Below are positions 1-7,790 of a stretch of DNA of 35,071 nt, one piece after another. The notes beneath the pieces are model-generated. The model was not told the origin of the DNA, ran no database searches, and saw only the letters and a program-made list of their open reading frames with translations. Origin of the DNA: JAZNGX01 sp045576675 (GTDB lineage: Bacteria; Bacillota; Clostridia; Monoglobales; Firm-18). The translations under genes were made by a program, and so were the position numbers. Position 1 is the stretch's first letter. Every line of letters starts with the position of its first letter. The DNA is taken from positions 1 to 35,071 of the forward strand of contig JAZNGX010000053.1 in NCBI GenBank assembly GCA_045576675.1, written 5' to 3'.

Positions 1-26
1 AAACACACTTTTACGGATGTATTAAT

Positions 27-257
27 TTAATCATCCTCCAACAATTTTGAGGGAGAAATTTTTAAAACCTGAGCAATTTTAAAAAGTGTTTCTAAAGATA
101 CACCTCGAATAGTACCTGTTCCTTCAACTTGTCCTATAAAATTGACGCTTTTGCCTATAAGTTCTGCAAAAGCTTCCTGTGTATATCCGGATTTTTTTCT
201 ATAGTAAGCAATTTTTAAGCCTAAGGTTATATATCGGTCAGGAAATTCCGTTTTCAT
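27..257 (-). CDS. XRE-family helix-turn-helix transcriptional regulator (small, 76 aa)
   Basis: A single Cro/C1-type HTH domain fills almost the whole protein: the segment LGLKIAYYRKKSGYTQEAFA followed by an IGKSVNFIGQVE recognition helix and a C-terminal helix ending KISPSKLLEDD. It has no extra sensory domain. A GTG at 266 would add three residues, but the AAGGAG ribosome binding site lies 8 bases before the internal ATG at 257, so that ATG is taken as the start. The upstream DNA is very AT-rich and holds a palindrome (328-344) that could be its operator. The gene lies downstream of the metallophosphoesterase gene but is separated from it by a strong hairpin and 245 bases, so it is probably transcribed on its own. 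Its target is not evident; a role in the neighbouring glycan locus cannot be shown. Confidence 0.85.
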   Translation of the reverse strand: MKTEFPDRYITLGLKIAYYRKKSGYTQEAFAELIGKSVNFIGQVEGTGTIRGVSLETLFKIAQVLKISPSKLLEDD

Positions 258-327
258 TTTTCTCACTCCTTGACATATATTTTATCAATAAATAAAACTA
301 ATTATAATTTAACTAAATTATATGTTT

Positions 328-344
328 ATTTACTTAAAGTAAAT
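328..344. promoter_or_regulatory. AT-rich palindrome and possible promoter upstream of the XRE gene
   Basis: ATTTACTT-A-AAGTAAAT is an 8-bp perfect inverted repeat around one base, a reasonable operator shape for a small dimeric HTH repressor. It overlaps a plus-strand promoter-like pair, TTTACT at 329-334 and TATAAT at 352-357 with 17 bases between, but no credible plus-strand gene follows. On the minus strand a weaker TTGCAA/TATTAT pair lies just upstream of the palindrome. Autoregulation by the XRE protein is inferred, not shown. Confidence 0.35.
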
Positions 345-457
345 AATATTGTATAATAAAAAATTTGCAAGAAACACAACAATGAAATTTGTAACAAACT
401 TGTATATCAATGTAAAAAGCAGTTTTATAATTATTTGTTGTCAAATTATAATTCGCA

Positions 458-503
458 TTAAGAAAACACTGGTTAAACTTCGGTTTAATCAGTGTTTTCT
501 TAA
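458..503 (-). terminator. Terminator-like 21-bp hairpin closing the YesMN operon
   Basis: The arms at 458-478 and 483-503 pair over 21 bp with a single G-T wobble around a TTCG tetraloop. It begins 9 bases after the stop codon of the metallophosphoesterase gene. The U-tract is weak (TTTTCTT lies within the arm), so it may act partly as a 3'-end stabiliser. Being symmetrical, it could also stop plus-strand transcripts. Confidence 0.75.
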
Positions 504-511
504 GAAGATGT

Positions 512-1891
512 TTAGCTTATTATGTAGTGGTCAAATATTCTTAAGTCTTTACCGGTTTCATCTTTACCTGTTTTAACATCGTTGTTCATAGAGGAGGCAT
601 AGTATCCGCTTGCGTGAAGTCCGTCGTTTTTACGGTTGATTATAAGAAATGAATTTTTACTGTTGTCCTCTACAACAGGTAACCTGCCTGACGGATGGTT
701 TGGTGCGTTCTCTTTCCGTAAGCATCTGATGAAATTTGCGGCTTCTATGTAGTGCGTGCCTTTTGTGAAATAACGCTCGTAAACGTGGCTGTGACCATAG
801 CTTACTGCATTTACACCGTACTGTGAGAAAAGGTCAATTAAATATTCACAACCATCAAAGGGATATGTAACGTTGCCGTTTTCGTCAACATCAGGGTCAC
901 AAAGATTTGGCTGAACATCAGTACCTTTGTTAAGCAGATGCCAGTGAATTATAACCCATTTGAATCTTGCTTTTGCAGATTTTAAATCGTTTATAAGCCA
1001 TTCTCCCTGCGGTGTATCGGGCAAAAAGGAGTCAACAAGCTTCCAACCCGGTGCTGAGTATGCATCCCAGGTGAACCAACGGTGTACACTTAAAGAAATA
1101 ATATGCATATCGCTGTAATCTACAGAATACCAGCGTTTGCCGGTAACGGAAGTATCATCGCAGGGGTAGTATGTTCTGAATAATTGCATAAAAATTTCCC
1201 AGTTGTAATTGTGTAAGTACACGCTTTGTTCGGGGTTTACAAGCGGCAAAAGATTGTTAAGCTCGTGATTGCCCGGGCATACAAAAATAGGGCAGTGTTG
1301 CAAAAGCTCAACGCCCTCTTGTTGTAAGCATGGGAAAAAGGCACACGTTGCAACGCTTTCGTTTTGCCACGGCTCTTCGAGGTCAAACCAGTCTGTTGCC
1401 TGAGAGGCAATTGTGATTAAATCTCCTGAATAAAGCAAAAAGTCAGGTTTTTCAGCCGCGATTTCTTTTATGATTTTGTCACTGCCGGGATAGCTCTGCA
1501 GGTCGCTTAACTGTGCGAAACGATAAGGCTCACCTATGATTGGTGCGGTTTTAAAGCTGTAGGTTTTTGTAACACTTTCTCCCGAAATACATTTGTAGAA
1601 AACCTTTTGACCATAGTCAAGCCCTTCTATTTTTGCAACGCACTGCCAAAAGGTGGTGTACGGATTTGTTTCTACTATGTATGAATAGCCTTCTTCTGAT
1701 ACAGGTAGTCTCAGACCTGTTAGTTCAAAGCACTGTGCCTCAATAGTGTATGTATTTTCATCATTCTCAATTTTATATTCTACAAAGCTTTGTATTGGTT
1801 CACGCTGAATCCATAAAATTTCCATTTCCGATGAAGGATTAAGCGTGAGAAGGTATGGTTGTGTAATAAATGCTTTTTTCATAAAAATCAC
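512..1891 (-). CDS. Calcineurin-like metallophosphoesterase with N-terminal Fn3/PAP-like domain
   Basis: A dinuclear-metal phosphohydrolase. Residues about 5-118 form a beta-sandwich like the purple acid phosphatase N-terminal domain; about 122-390 hold the calcineurin-like core. The motifs are in canonical order: SDLQ (129-132), GD (156-157), GNHE (207-210), IHWH (315-318) and GHSH (366-369). The first motif has Gln where many family members have His, a variant also seen in purple-acid-phosphatase-like enzymes. There is no signal peptide, so it is probably cytoplasmic. It is the last gene of the yesN-yesM-PHP operon, starting 1 base after the PHP gene's stop. The start is either GTG 1891 (GGAG 4 bases upstream) or ATG 1882 (13 bases from the same GGAG); neither is decisive. 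The substrate is unknown; a phosphate ester derived from the imported glycan is one possibility. Confidence 0.88.
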   Translation of the reverse strand: MIFMKKAFITQPYLLTLNPSSEMEILWIQREPIQSFVEYKIENDENTYTIEAQCFELTGLRLPVSEEGYSYIVETNPYTTFWQCVAKIEGLDYGQKVFYKCISGESVTKTYSFKTAPIIGEPYRFAQLSDLQSYPGSDKIIKEIAAEKPDFLLYSGDLITIASQATDWFDLEEPWQNESVATCAFFPCLQQEGVELLQHCPIFVCPGNHELNNLLPLVNPEQSVYLHNYNWEIFMQLFRTYYPCDDTSVTGKRWYSVDYSDMHIISLSVHRWFTWDAYSAPGWKLVDSFLPDTPQGEWLINDLKSAKARFKWVIIHWHLLNKGTDVQPNLCDPDVDENGNVTYPFDGCEYLIDLFSQYGVNAVSYGHSHVYERYFTKGTHYIEAANFIRCLRKENAPNHPSGRLPVVEDNSKNSFLIINRKNDGLHASGYYASSMNNDVKTGKDETGKDLRIFDHYIIS

Positions 1892-1892
1892 G

Positions 1893-2591
1893 TCACTCCG
1901 TTATCAGTGAAATTGCGTTATTACGCATATAGTCTGTGAGTGCTTTTGTGTCATTTATATATTCTGGTACAAGTATTCCGCCGCGTCCGACATCGCCGAT
2001 GTCGTGAAAATCACTGCCTGATGATACACGTAAGCCGTTGCTTTTTGCCCATTCGTATGCCAGGCTGTTTTTTTCATGAGGATTTCTGCCGTTGTATATT
2101 TCTGCACCATGCATAAGTGTTGGGATACGTGGAGTACTTAAATTTCTGAATGGGTGAGACTGATATAACAAAAAATCGTTTTGTTCACAGGCATCAAAAA
2201 GCTCTTTTTGCGACATATTGTACATTTCAGGGTTTTTGCGGACAAATTCAGGCGTAACTCCATATATTAAAAAATCATCGTGTGTTCCTGCCATTGTTAC
2301 TTCTATTCCAAACCATACGTCGATGCCGTAAGTCTTACCATATTCGTGTGCGGAATTAAAGGTTTCAATATAGCGTTCTGTTCGTTCAGTCGCCGTGTTG
2401 CCCATATGAGGGATAACAACGTCTGAATAATGATTTGTAAGTATCAGAATGTCAAAGCCTGCCTGTGCATAAAGCTTTATTGTATCATGGGCGGACTGTT
2501 TTCCGCAAGGACTGCCCTCACTTGTATGAGCGTGTGTTTCAATACGCTTTGTTTGTATTCCGTTTAATTTATCATTGTTATTAAGCTTCAT
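1893..2591 (-). CDS. PHP-domain metal-dependent phosphohydrolase
   Basis: The protein is 232 aa and consists of one PHP domain (polymerase and histidinol phosphatase family). Metal-ligand motifs are visible in order: ETHAHTSEGSPCG (residues 18-30, H20 and H22), TNHYSD, a GIEVTMAGTHDD stretch, YQSHP, and a late SGSDFHD Asp-His motif. The family hydrolyses phosphoesters of small molecules or nucleic acids; which applies here cannot be read from the sequence. There is no signal peptide. Its ATG overlaps the end of the histidine kinase gene by 4 bases (ATGA), implying translational coupling, and the metallophosphoesterase follows directly. Two different phosphohydrolases behind a sugar-sensing two-component pair is an uncommon arrangement. 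Confidence 0.88.
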   Translation of the reverse strand: MKLNNNDKLNGIQTKRIETHAHTSEGSPCGKQSAHDTIKLYAQAGFDILILTNHYSDVVIPHMGNTATERTERYIETFNSAHEYGKTYGIDVWFGIEVTMAGTHDDFLIYGVTPEFVRKNPEMYNMSQKELFDACEQNDFLLYQSHPFRNLSTPRIPTLMHGAEIYNGRNPHEKNSLAYEWAKSNGLRVSSGSDFHDIGDVGRGGILVPEYINDTKALTDYMRNNAISLITE

Positions 2592-4186
2592 TGCACTTTG
2601 TCTCCAATTTGTATTGTTACACAGGTGAATTCGTCTTCCTGTGAATTATAGATTACTGAACATGTGTTTCCATATTCTAAACGAAGTCGCTGACGAACAT
2701 TTTTAATCCCGTAGCCTAAATTATTGCCGTCAGTATTATTCAGCTTTTCAAGCTTTTCAGGCGAAATGCCGTAGCCGTTGTCATAAACAGTGAAAACAAT
2801 TCCGTTTTCATTGGACTCGCACGAAATTTTTATTTCACAATTCTGTCGTTTGCCTGCAAGCCCGTGAATTATTGCATTTTCAACAAAGGGCTGTAAAATA
2901 AGGTGCAGTATTTCTTTGTTTCGTAATTCATCAGGAATATCAGGTGTGAAATTATATGTTTTGTTGTGTGATACTTCGTTTATATAAACGTAATGCTTAA
3001 GCATATCAATTTCTTCTGATATTGTTACATACTTTTTGCCCTTGCTTAATATTGAACGGTAATAATCCGTCATATTATCAATCATATCTGGGATTTCAGT
3101 GTCGCTACTGTTGTATTTGTATGCCTTTAACCTGATTGCCGAAAGAGAGTTGTAAAGCAAATGCGGTTCGATTTTGCTTTGCAAAAGTTCAAGCTCAAGC
3201 TTTCGTTTCTCCAATTCGCTTTTGTACTGCAGGTCAGATACATTTTTAACTTTTTGCATAAGACTGCTGATGGTGTTTTTTATAATGCTTAGCTCACGTG
3301 TTTCGTTTGGTGCGGCGTTTAAGCTCATATCCAAATCCAGAACGTCATATTCATCAAGTTGCATAATAAAATGGTTTATATCCTGAGTTACACGTGAGGT
3401 CACTATGTATGTAAGATATATAAGTGCAAGAATAAAACAAAGACATAAAACAAGAAACAGTACAATGTATTTAAGGTACATTGTGTTTATTTTTGCATAG
3501 TTAATTGGTGCGGTTACAATATGTTCCTGGTTTATTGGCACCCATATTATGCTTGAGCTTTTGTTCAGCTCACTGCTTTTTATGATTTCAACATCTAAAG
3601 CCTCAGGTGCTTCGGGGATGTACATTTTGCACTCAAGTATACAACCCTTGCTTAAAGGTGTTTTCCTGTAAAGCTTGAAATAAATCTTTTCGCTTCCGTT
3701 TTCTTTGTAAATAGTGTCGTCCCAAAAAACATTGGAATTATCAAGTAAGAATTGTTTTTCGATTTCTCTTGAATTTTTAAGACGTGATATATGCTGAAGA
3801 TATTTGTTTTCATAAACATCGCTGTCTGAAAAATAAATTATAATGCTGTCAGTATGCTGCAGTGAGCTTGTAATATTATCCATATATGCAGTTATGGAAT
3901 TGTTGAATTCCATTTTTTCCATACCTGTTTCGTGAGAACGGTTCAAATTATCAATAAGATAATTGTATTTGAAAATATTTTCACTTGTTTTCATGGTAAT
4001 TGCAAATGCCGAGTTAACCTTGTTTGCATATTCATCAACGCTTTTTTGTGTTGAACGGATTTCGTTGTTTTTATAGTTTGAACATATAAACGCACATATT
4101 ATAAATATACCAATAAGCAAAGGTATTAATGTAATAAGGAGATTGTTGTAGAGAATTTTAAAGAATATGCTGCTCCGTTTAAACAT
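2588..4186 (-). CDS. YesM-type sensor histidine kinase
   Basis: A membrane sensor of the LytS/YesM family. Transmembrane segments at about 11-36 and 238-262 enclose an extracellular sensory region of about 200 residues (dCache-like in length). A coiled coil (about 310-338) leads to the His_kinase domain with the phosphorylated His at 342 in KIEPHLLYNSLSA; most relatives have PHFLYN, so Leu replaces Phe. The HATPase domain shows the N-box VENAIIHG (N437) and the G-boxes DNGYGIS (469-475) and GYGIKNVRQR (491-500). It lies 21 bases after the response regulator gene and overlaps the PHP gene by 4 bases. By family precedent it senses extracellular oligosaccharides or membrane-protein partners and drives the adjacent transporter operon through the YesN-like regulator. 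Confidence 0.93.
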   Translation of the reverse strand: MFKRSSIFFKILYNNLLITLIPLLIGIFIICAFICSNYKNNEIRSTQKSVDEYANKVNSAFAITMKTSENIFKYNYLIDNLNRSHETGMEKMEFNNSITAYMDNITSSLQHTDSIIIYFSDSDVYENKYLQHISRLKNSREIEKQFLLDNSNVFWDDTIYKENGSEKIYFKLYRKTPLSKGCILECKMYIPEAPEALDVEIIKSSELNKSSSIIWVPINQEHIVTAPINYAKINTMYLKYIVLFLVLCLCFILALIYLTYIVTSRVTQDINHFIMQLDEYDVLDLDMSLNAAPNETRELSIIKNTISSLMQKVKNVSDLQYKSELEKRKLELELLQSKIEPHLLYNSLSAIRLKAYKYNSSDTEIPDMIDNMTDYYRSILSKGKKYVTISEEIDMLKHYVYINEVSHNKTYNFTPDIPDELRNKEILHLILQPFVENAIIHGLAGKRQNCEIKISCESNENGIVFTVYDNGYGISPEKLEKLNNTDGNNLGYGIKNVRQRLRLEYGNTCSVIYNSQEDEFTCVTIQIGDKVQ

Positions 4187-4207
4187 TTATACCACTCCTT
4201 GCTCATA

Positions 4208-5746
4208 TTATTGTCCCTGTTGAAATTCTTTTGGTGTCTTGCCTGTGTATTTGCGGAATATTTCCGTAAAGTGTGCCTTGCTTTTGTATCCAATTTCTTC
4301 AGCCACCTCATACACTTTAACATATGGGTTTTGCAACAGCTTTTTCGCTTCCTCCATACGCTTTGCAAGCAGATAATCAAAGATTGTTTTGCCTGTGTAC
4401 TTTTTAAATAATCTTTTGGCGTAGCTTGCACTTATGTACATATTTTCGGTTATATCCTCAACACACGATATGGTTTTGTAATTCTTTTCGATGTATTGCA
4501 TAATATCTCTTGTTATTTTTTCGTACTTGCATTTTTCACTGTCATTTAAGAATTTAAGCACAACATCAAGAATGTTATAAAGCCATTGTCTTGTATTTTT
4601 TATTGTATCAAAATTATCAATTTTGTTCCACACTACATCAGATTGCTCAAACAAGTCGTTGAAATTAAGGTTTCGTTCAATAAGCAAAAATTGCAGTGAA
4701 GTAACAACTGACAAACAAAGGGTTTTAATATATCCCTTTGTAAGATATATGTCGGCGGGATAGTATTTGTCCATAAATGCATTAAGTGAAGCACTACTGT
4801 CATCCAGCATAACGTTTATATCGTCTTTTAATTTAACAGGATCAAGGTTAAATTCTGCCATAGGCAGCTCTTTATAATGAAATACAAATTCATCATCACA
4901 AGCAAGGTTGTTTTCCAAGGCGCGTGAAGCCTGACTTAACATAAGCCGTGCGTCATAAAGAGTACTGTGAACAAGGCTAAGACCAGCTTTCATTTCCGTG
5001 TTAAATACTGATTTTAAAGTATCTGATATATTTTTTAGTATAGCAGTTATGCAAGACATAAAGCTTTCCTTGTCGTTGCTTTGCTGCATAAATATTATTG
5101 CACATTCTGTTTCAGATTCAATTACGGGATAACAACTCTCAGACTGCTTTTTTATAATATCAGCAAGCTGATAGATATTACAAGTTTGTGCTGTGATTTC
5201 AAGCTTTGCGACAATAAAAAGACTATAATTGTGGAAATTTAGGTTATGTATTGTGCTTTCAAGATATTGCATATTAATCTGCGACGAATAAAGCAGTTGA
5301 TACAAAAAATTTTCTCTGAAAACATCAAGGCTTTCGTTTATCATTTTATTTAATTCAGAGTATTTTTTCTGTTCTTTTATTTCTGATATAATTTTTTCAA
5401 CTCCGGCTTTTAGTTCGTCCGGCTTTATTGGCTTGAATATATAAGAAGCAACATCATTGTCTATTGCACTTTTGAAATACTTCGGGTCATCGTGACAGCT
5501 CATATATATGTATTTGGTGTTGGGACTTACAAGCTTTGCCTGCCTTGTCATTTCGATTCCGTCCATAATAGGCATAACAACATCCGTGATGACAATATCA
5601 GGCTTAATCTTCTTTATAATTTCCAAACCCTCTTTGCCGTCACGTGCACATTCAATTGTGTCAATGTTATATTCTGACCAATTAATGTATGCAAGAACGC
5701 TTTGCAACTGTATTTCATTGTCATCTACAATTAAAAGCTTGTACAT
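4208..5746 (-). CDS. YesN-type response regulator (receiver plus AraC-family DNA-binding domain)
   Basis: The receiver domain at residues 1-120 has the acidic pair DD (8-9), the phospho-acceptor D55 in VITDVVMP and K105 in IFKPIKP. A middle region of about 280 residues without a recognised motif is typical of large YesN proteins. The C-terminal about 105 residues form a two-HTH AraC domain, with ISCVEDITENMYISASYAKR as the first HTH and VYEVAEEIGYKSKAHFTEIF as the second. Start ATG 5746 has GGAGGG upstream and lies about 20 bases from a consensus promoter. It is the first gene of the operon and divergent from the ABC transporter operon, so it most likely activates the 5849-5877 promoter when phosphorylated. 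Confidence 0.94.
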   Translation of the reverse strand: MYKLLIVDDNEIQLQSVLAYINWSEYNIDTIECARDGKEGLEIIKKIKPDIVITDVVMPIMDGIEMTRQAKLVSPNTKYIYMSCHDDPKYFKSAIDNDVASYIFKPIKPDELKAGVEKIISEIKEQKKYSELNKMINESLDVFRENFLYQLLYSSQINMQYLESTIHNLNFHNYSLFIVAKLEITAQTCNIYQLADIIKKQSESCYPVIESETECAIIFMQQSNDKESFMSCITAILKNISDTLKSVFNTEMKAGLSLVHSTLYDARLMLSQASRALENNLACDDEFVFHYKELPMAEFNLDPVKLKDDINVMLDDSSASLNAFMDKYYPADIYLTKGYIKTLCLSVVTSLQFLLIERNLNFNDLFEQSDVVWNKIDNFDTIKNTRQWLYNILDVVLKFLNDSEKCKYEKITRDIMQYIEKNYKTISCVEDITENMYISASYAKRLFKKYTGKTIFDYLLAKRMEEAKKLLQNPYVKVYEVAEEIGYKSKAHFTEIFRKYTGKTPKEFQQGQ

Positions 5747-5766
5747 ATAATCCCTCCGTTATTACG

Positions 5767-5795
5767 ATAATAACATCAAAGAAATGCTTTGTCAA
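5767..5795 (-). promoter_or_regulatory. Promoter of the yesN-yesM-PHP-phosphoesterase operon
   Basis: On the minus strand TTGACA (5795-5790) is separated by 17 bases from TATTAT (5772-5767). This is a near-consensus sigma-A promoter that would start about 14 bases before the response regulator ATG. Such a strong match suggests constitutive expression of the sensor pair. Confidence 0.75.
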
Positions 5796-5848
5796 ATGGT
5801 AATGGTTTCATTGGGTACAATAACATATTTTTTAATTCAATAGTGTAG

Positions 5849-5877
5849 TTTACAAATTTGTTACAGAAGTTTAGAAT
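5849..5877 (+). promoter_or_regulatory. Promoter of the ABC transporter / surface protein operon
   Basis: TTTACA (5849-5854), 17 bases, TAGAAT (5872-5877), followed by a short leader with AGGAGGT before the GTG at 5912. It lies in the 165-base divergent gap facing the regulator operon. An activator site for the YesN-like regulator is expected just upstream (about 5796-5848), but no clear repeat is visible there. Confidence 0.6.
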
Positions 5878-5911
5878 GATATTATAGAACACTGTTTTAG
5901 GAGGTATAGTT

Positions 5912-6862
5912 GTGAATGCAGTGAATGTAAAAAGTAACAGTGTATGTAAAAAAAGCGGTTTTGTATACAATGTCAAACGACATGCTTATGACTATGCATT
6001 GATATTGCCTGCAATGATTTTCGTTTTTGTTTTTGCATATCTGCCGCTTTTAGGAAGCGTTATGGCGTTTCAGGATTTTGATATTATGGATGGTATACTT
6101 GGTAGCAAATGGGTTGGACTGGATAATTTTAAAACTATTTTTTCTCAGCCTAATATGTTAAACGCAGTAAAGAATACATTGATTTACGGCGTGGTTATTT
6201 TGTTCGGTGCGTTTCCGTTCCCGATACTTCTTGCAATACTGTTTAATGAACTCAGAAATGTAAAATTCAAAAAGATTGTACAGACGGTTTCATATATGCC
6301 ATACTTTTTGTCGTGGATTTCGGTTATTGGTCTGTTTTATTCTTTTTTAGCAACGGAAGGACCGATTAATCAGATTTTAGGGCAGATTATCGGAGAAAGC
6401 TTTGTTCCTAAAAACATTCTTATGGAAAGCGAATACTTTTTACCTATTATATTTATGTCACATCTATGGAAAAATGTTGGCTGGGCATCGGTTGTTTTCC
6501 TTGCAGCTATAACGGGTATAGACCCGACATTGTATGAGGCGGCTACAGTTGATGGCTGTGGCAAGCTTCGTCAGGTATGGCACATAACACTGCCGTGTCT
6601 TAAAACAACAGCGATTGTTATGTTGGTTATGTCTTTGGGAAGCTTGTTTAACACAAACTTTGAACAGCTTTATGGTTTCCAGAATGTTTATATTCAGGAA
6701 GAAACAGACGCAATTAACACAATGATTTACAGACAGGGTATTCAGAACGGCAAATACTCTCTTGCCACTGCATTTGGTTTTGCACAGGGACTTGTAACGC
6801 TTGTGCTCGTTATTACTTCAAATGCAATCAGTAAGAAGCTGTTTTCAACAAGTATATGGTAG
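5912..6862 (+). CDS. ABC sugar transporter permease, LplB type
   Basis: A binding-protein-dependent transport inner-membrane component of the CUT1 carbohydrate family (316 aa). It has an N-terminal membrane anchor beginning about residue 27 (YALILPAMIFVFVFAYLPLL) and about six hydrophobic helices. The cytoplasmic EAA loop, about residues 207-230, contains YEAATVDGCGKLRQVWHITLP, which contacts the ATPase. The start is GTG 5912, 6 bases after AGGAGGT. It is the first gene of the plus-strand operon, with the second permease 15 bases downstream. The partner permease and binding protein follow but no ATPase gene does, as is usual for this family, where a shared MsmK-like ATPase is encoded elsewhere. 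Confidence 0.93.
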   Translation: MNAVNVKSNSVCKKSGFVYNVKRHAYDYALILPAMIFVFVFAYLPLLGSVMAFQDFDIMDGILGSKWVGLDNFKTIFSQPNMLNAVKNTLIYGVVILFGAFPFPILLAILFNELRNVKFKKIVQTVSYMPYFLSWISVIGLFYSFLATEGPINQILGQIIGESFVPKNILMESEYFLPIIFMSHLWKNVGWASVVFLAAITGIDPTLYEAATVDGCGKLRQVWHITLPCLKTTAIVMLVMSLGSLFNTNFEQLYGFQNVYIQEETDAINTMIYRQGIQNGKYSLATAFGFAQGLVTLVLVITSNAISKKLFSTSIW

Positions 6863-6877
6863 GAGGTCACGAAAGTA

Positions 6878-7771
6878 ATGAAACGTTCAATGGGTGAAAA
6901 AGTGTTTAACGTAGTTAATATTGTTTTTATGATTTTGTTATGTGTTGTGACACTTTATCCGTACATTAATCAGCTGGCACTTTCGTTAAACGAGGGCTTG
7001 GATGCAATGAGTGGCGGAATTTATCTGCTGCCGAGAAAGTTTACCTTTGAAAACTACAGAGCAGTTTTTTCAAATCCCGATTTTTTAAGTGCGACGGTAA
7101 TTTCAGTTTTAAGGGTTGTATTGGCAACGCTGATTTCTCTTACAGTAGTGTTTTCTGCGGCATATGGTCTTACAAGACGCAATCTTCCATACAAAAGAGG
7201 AATAACGTTGTTTTTAATGATACCTGCATATATAACTGCCGGAGTAATTCCGATTTATATGCTGTACCGTTATCTGCATCTTATAAACAGCTTTTTTGTT
7301 TACATATTACCAACAGCATTTTCTTTCTATAATATGGTAATAATAAGGTCATTTTTGCAGGAACTTCCGGCAAGCATTGAAGAAAGCGCCGCTATAGACG
7401 GAGCAAATTCTATGCAGACCATGATAAAGATTGTTCTTCCAATGTCGTTGCCTGTTCTTGCAACAGTAACACTATGGGTAGCTGTAGGTGCATGGAATGA
7501 CTGGACAACTACACTTATGTATGTAACAGAAAAAGATTTATTCCCGCTGCAGTATCTTATGATGCGTCTTATAAAGGAAAGTGAAATTGCACAGCAGATG
7601 GCATCAAATGCAGCAATGATGGGCGTGGGAGAGGACACTGTAATACAGACCACGTCGGAATCGGTTAAATCTGCAACTATGATGGTTTCAACATTACCTA
7701 TTATAGCGATTTATCCGTTTTTACAGAAGTATTTCATAAAAGGCGTTGTTATGGGCGCTGTTAAGGAGTAA
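6878..7771 (+). CDS. ABC sugar transporter permease, YtcP/AraQ type
   Basis: The second CUT1 permease (297 aa), with six predicted transmembrane helices starting at about residue 12. The EAA loop, about residues 166-190, reads EESAAIDGANSMQTMIKIVLP. The YtcP subfamily is recognisable from the N-terminal LYPYINQLALSLN stretch and the C-terminal end KYFIKGVVMGAVKE. AGGAGG precedes the ATG. It pairs with the upstream permease to form the channel for the oligosaccharide delivered by the lipoprotein encoded next. Confidence 0.93.
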   Translation: MKRSMGEKVFNVVNIVFMILLCVVTLYPYINQLALSLNEGLDAMSGGIYLLPRKFTFENYRAVFSNPDFLSATVISVLRVVLATLISLTVVFSAAYGLTRRNLPYKRGITLFLMIPAYITAGVIPIYMLYRYLHLINSFFVYILPTAFSFYNMVIIRSFLQELPASIEESAAIDGANSMQTMIKIVLPMSLPVLATVTLWVAVGAWNDWTTTLMYVTEKDLFPLQYLMMRLIKESEIAQQMASNAAMMGVGEDTVIQTTSESVKSATMMVSTLPIIAIYPFLQKYFIKGVVMGAVKE

Positions 7772-7790
7772 TTTATAGGAGGTTTTAAAA

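Noticed and set aside
349..576. Plus-strand 75-codon open frame
   Set aside because: It has no ribosome binding site, runs through the operon hairpin at 458-503 and into the 3' end of the metallophosphoesterase gene, and has low-complexity hydrophobic content.
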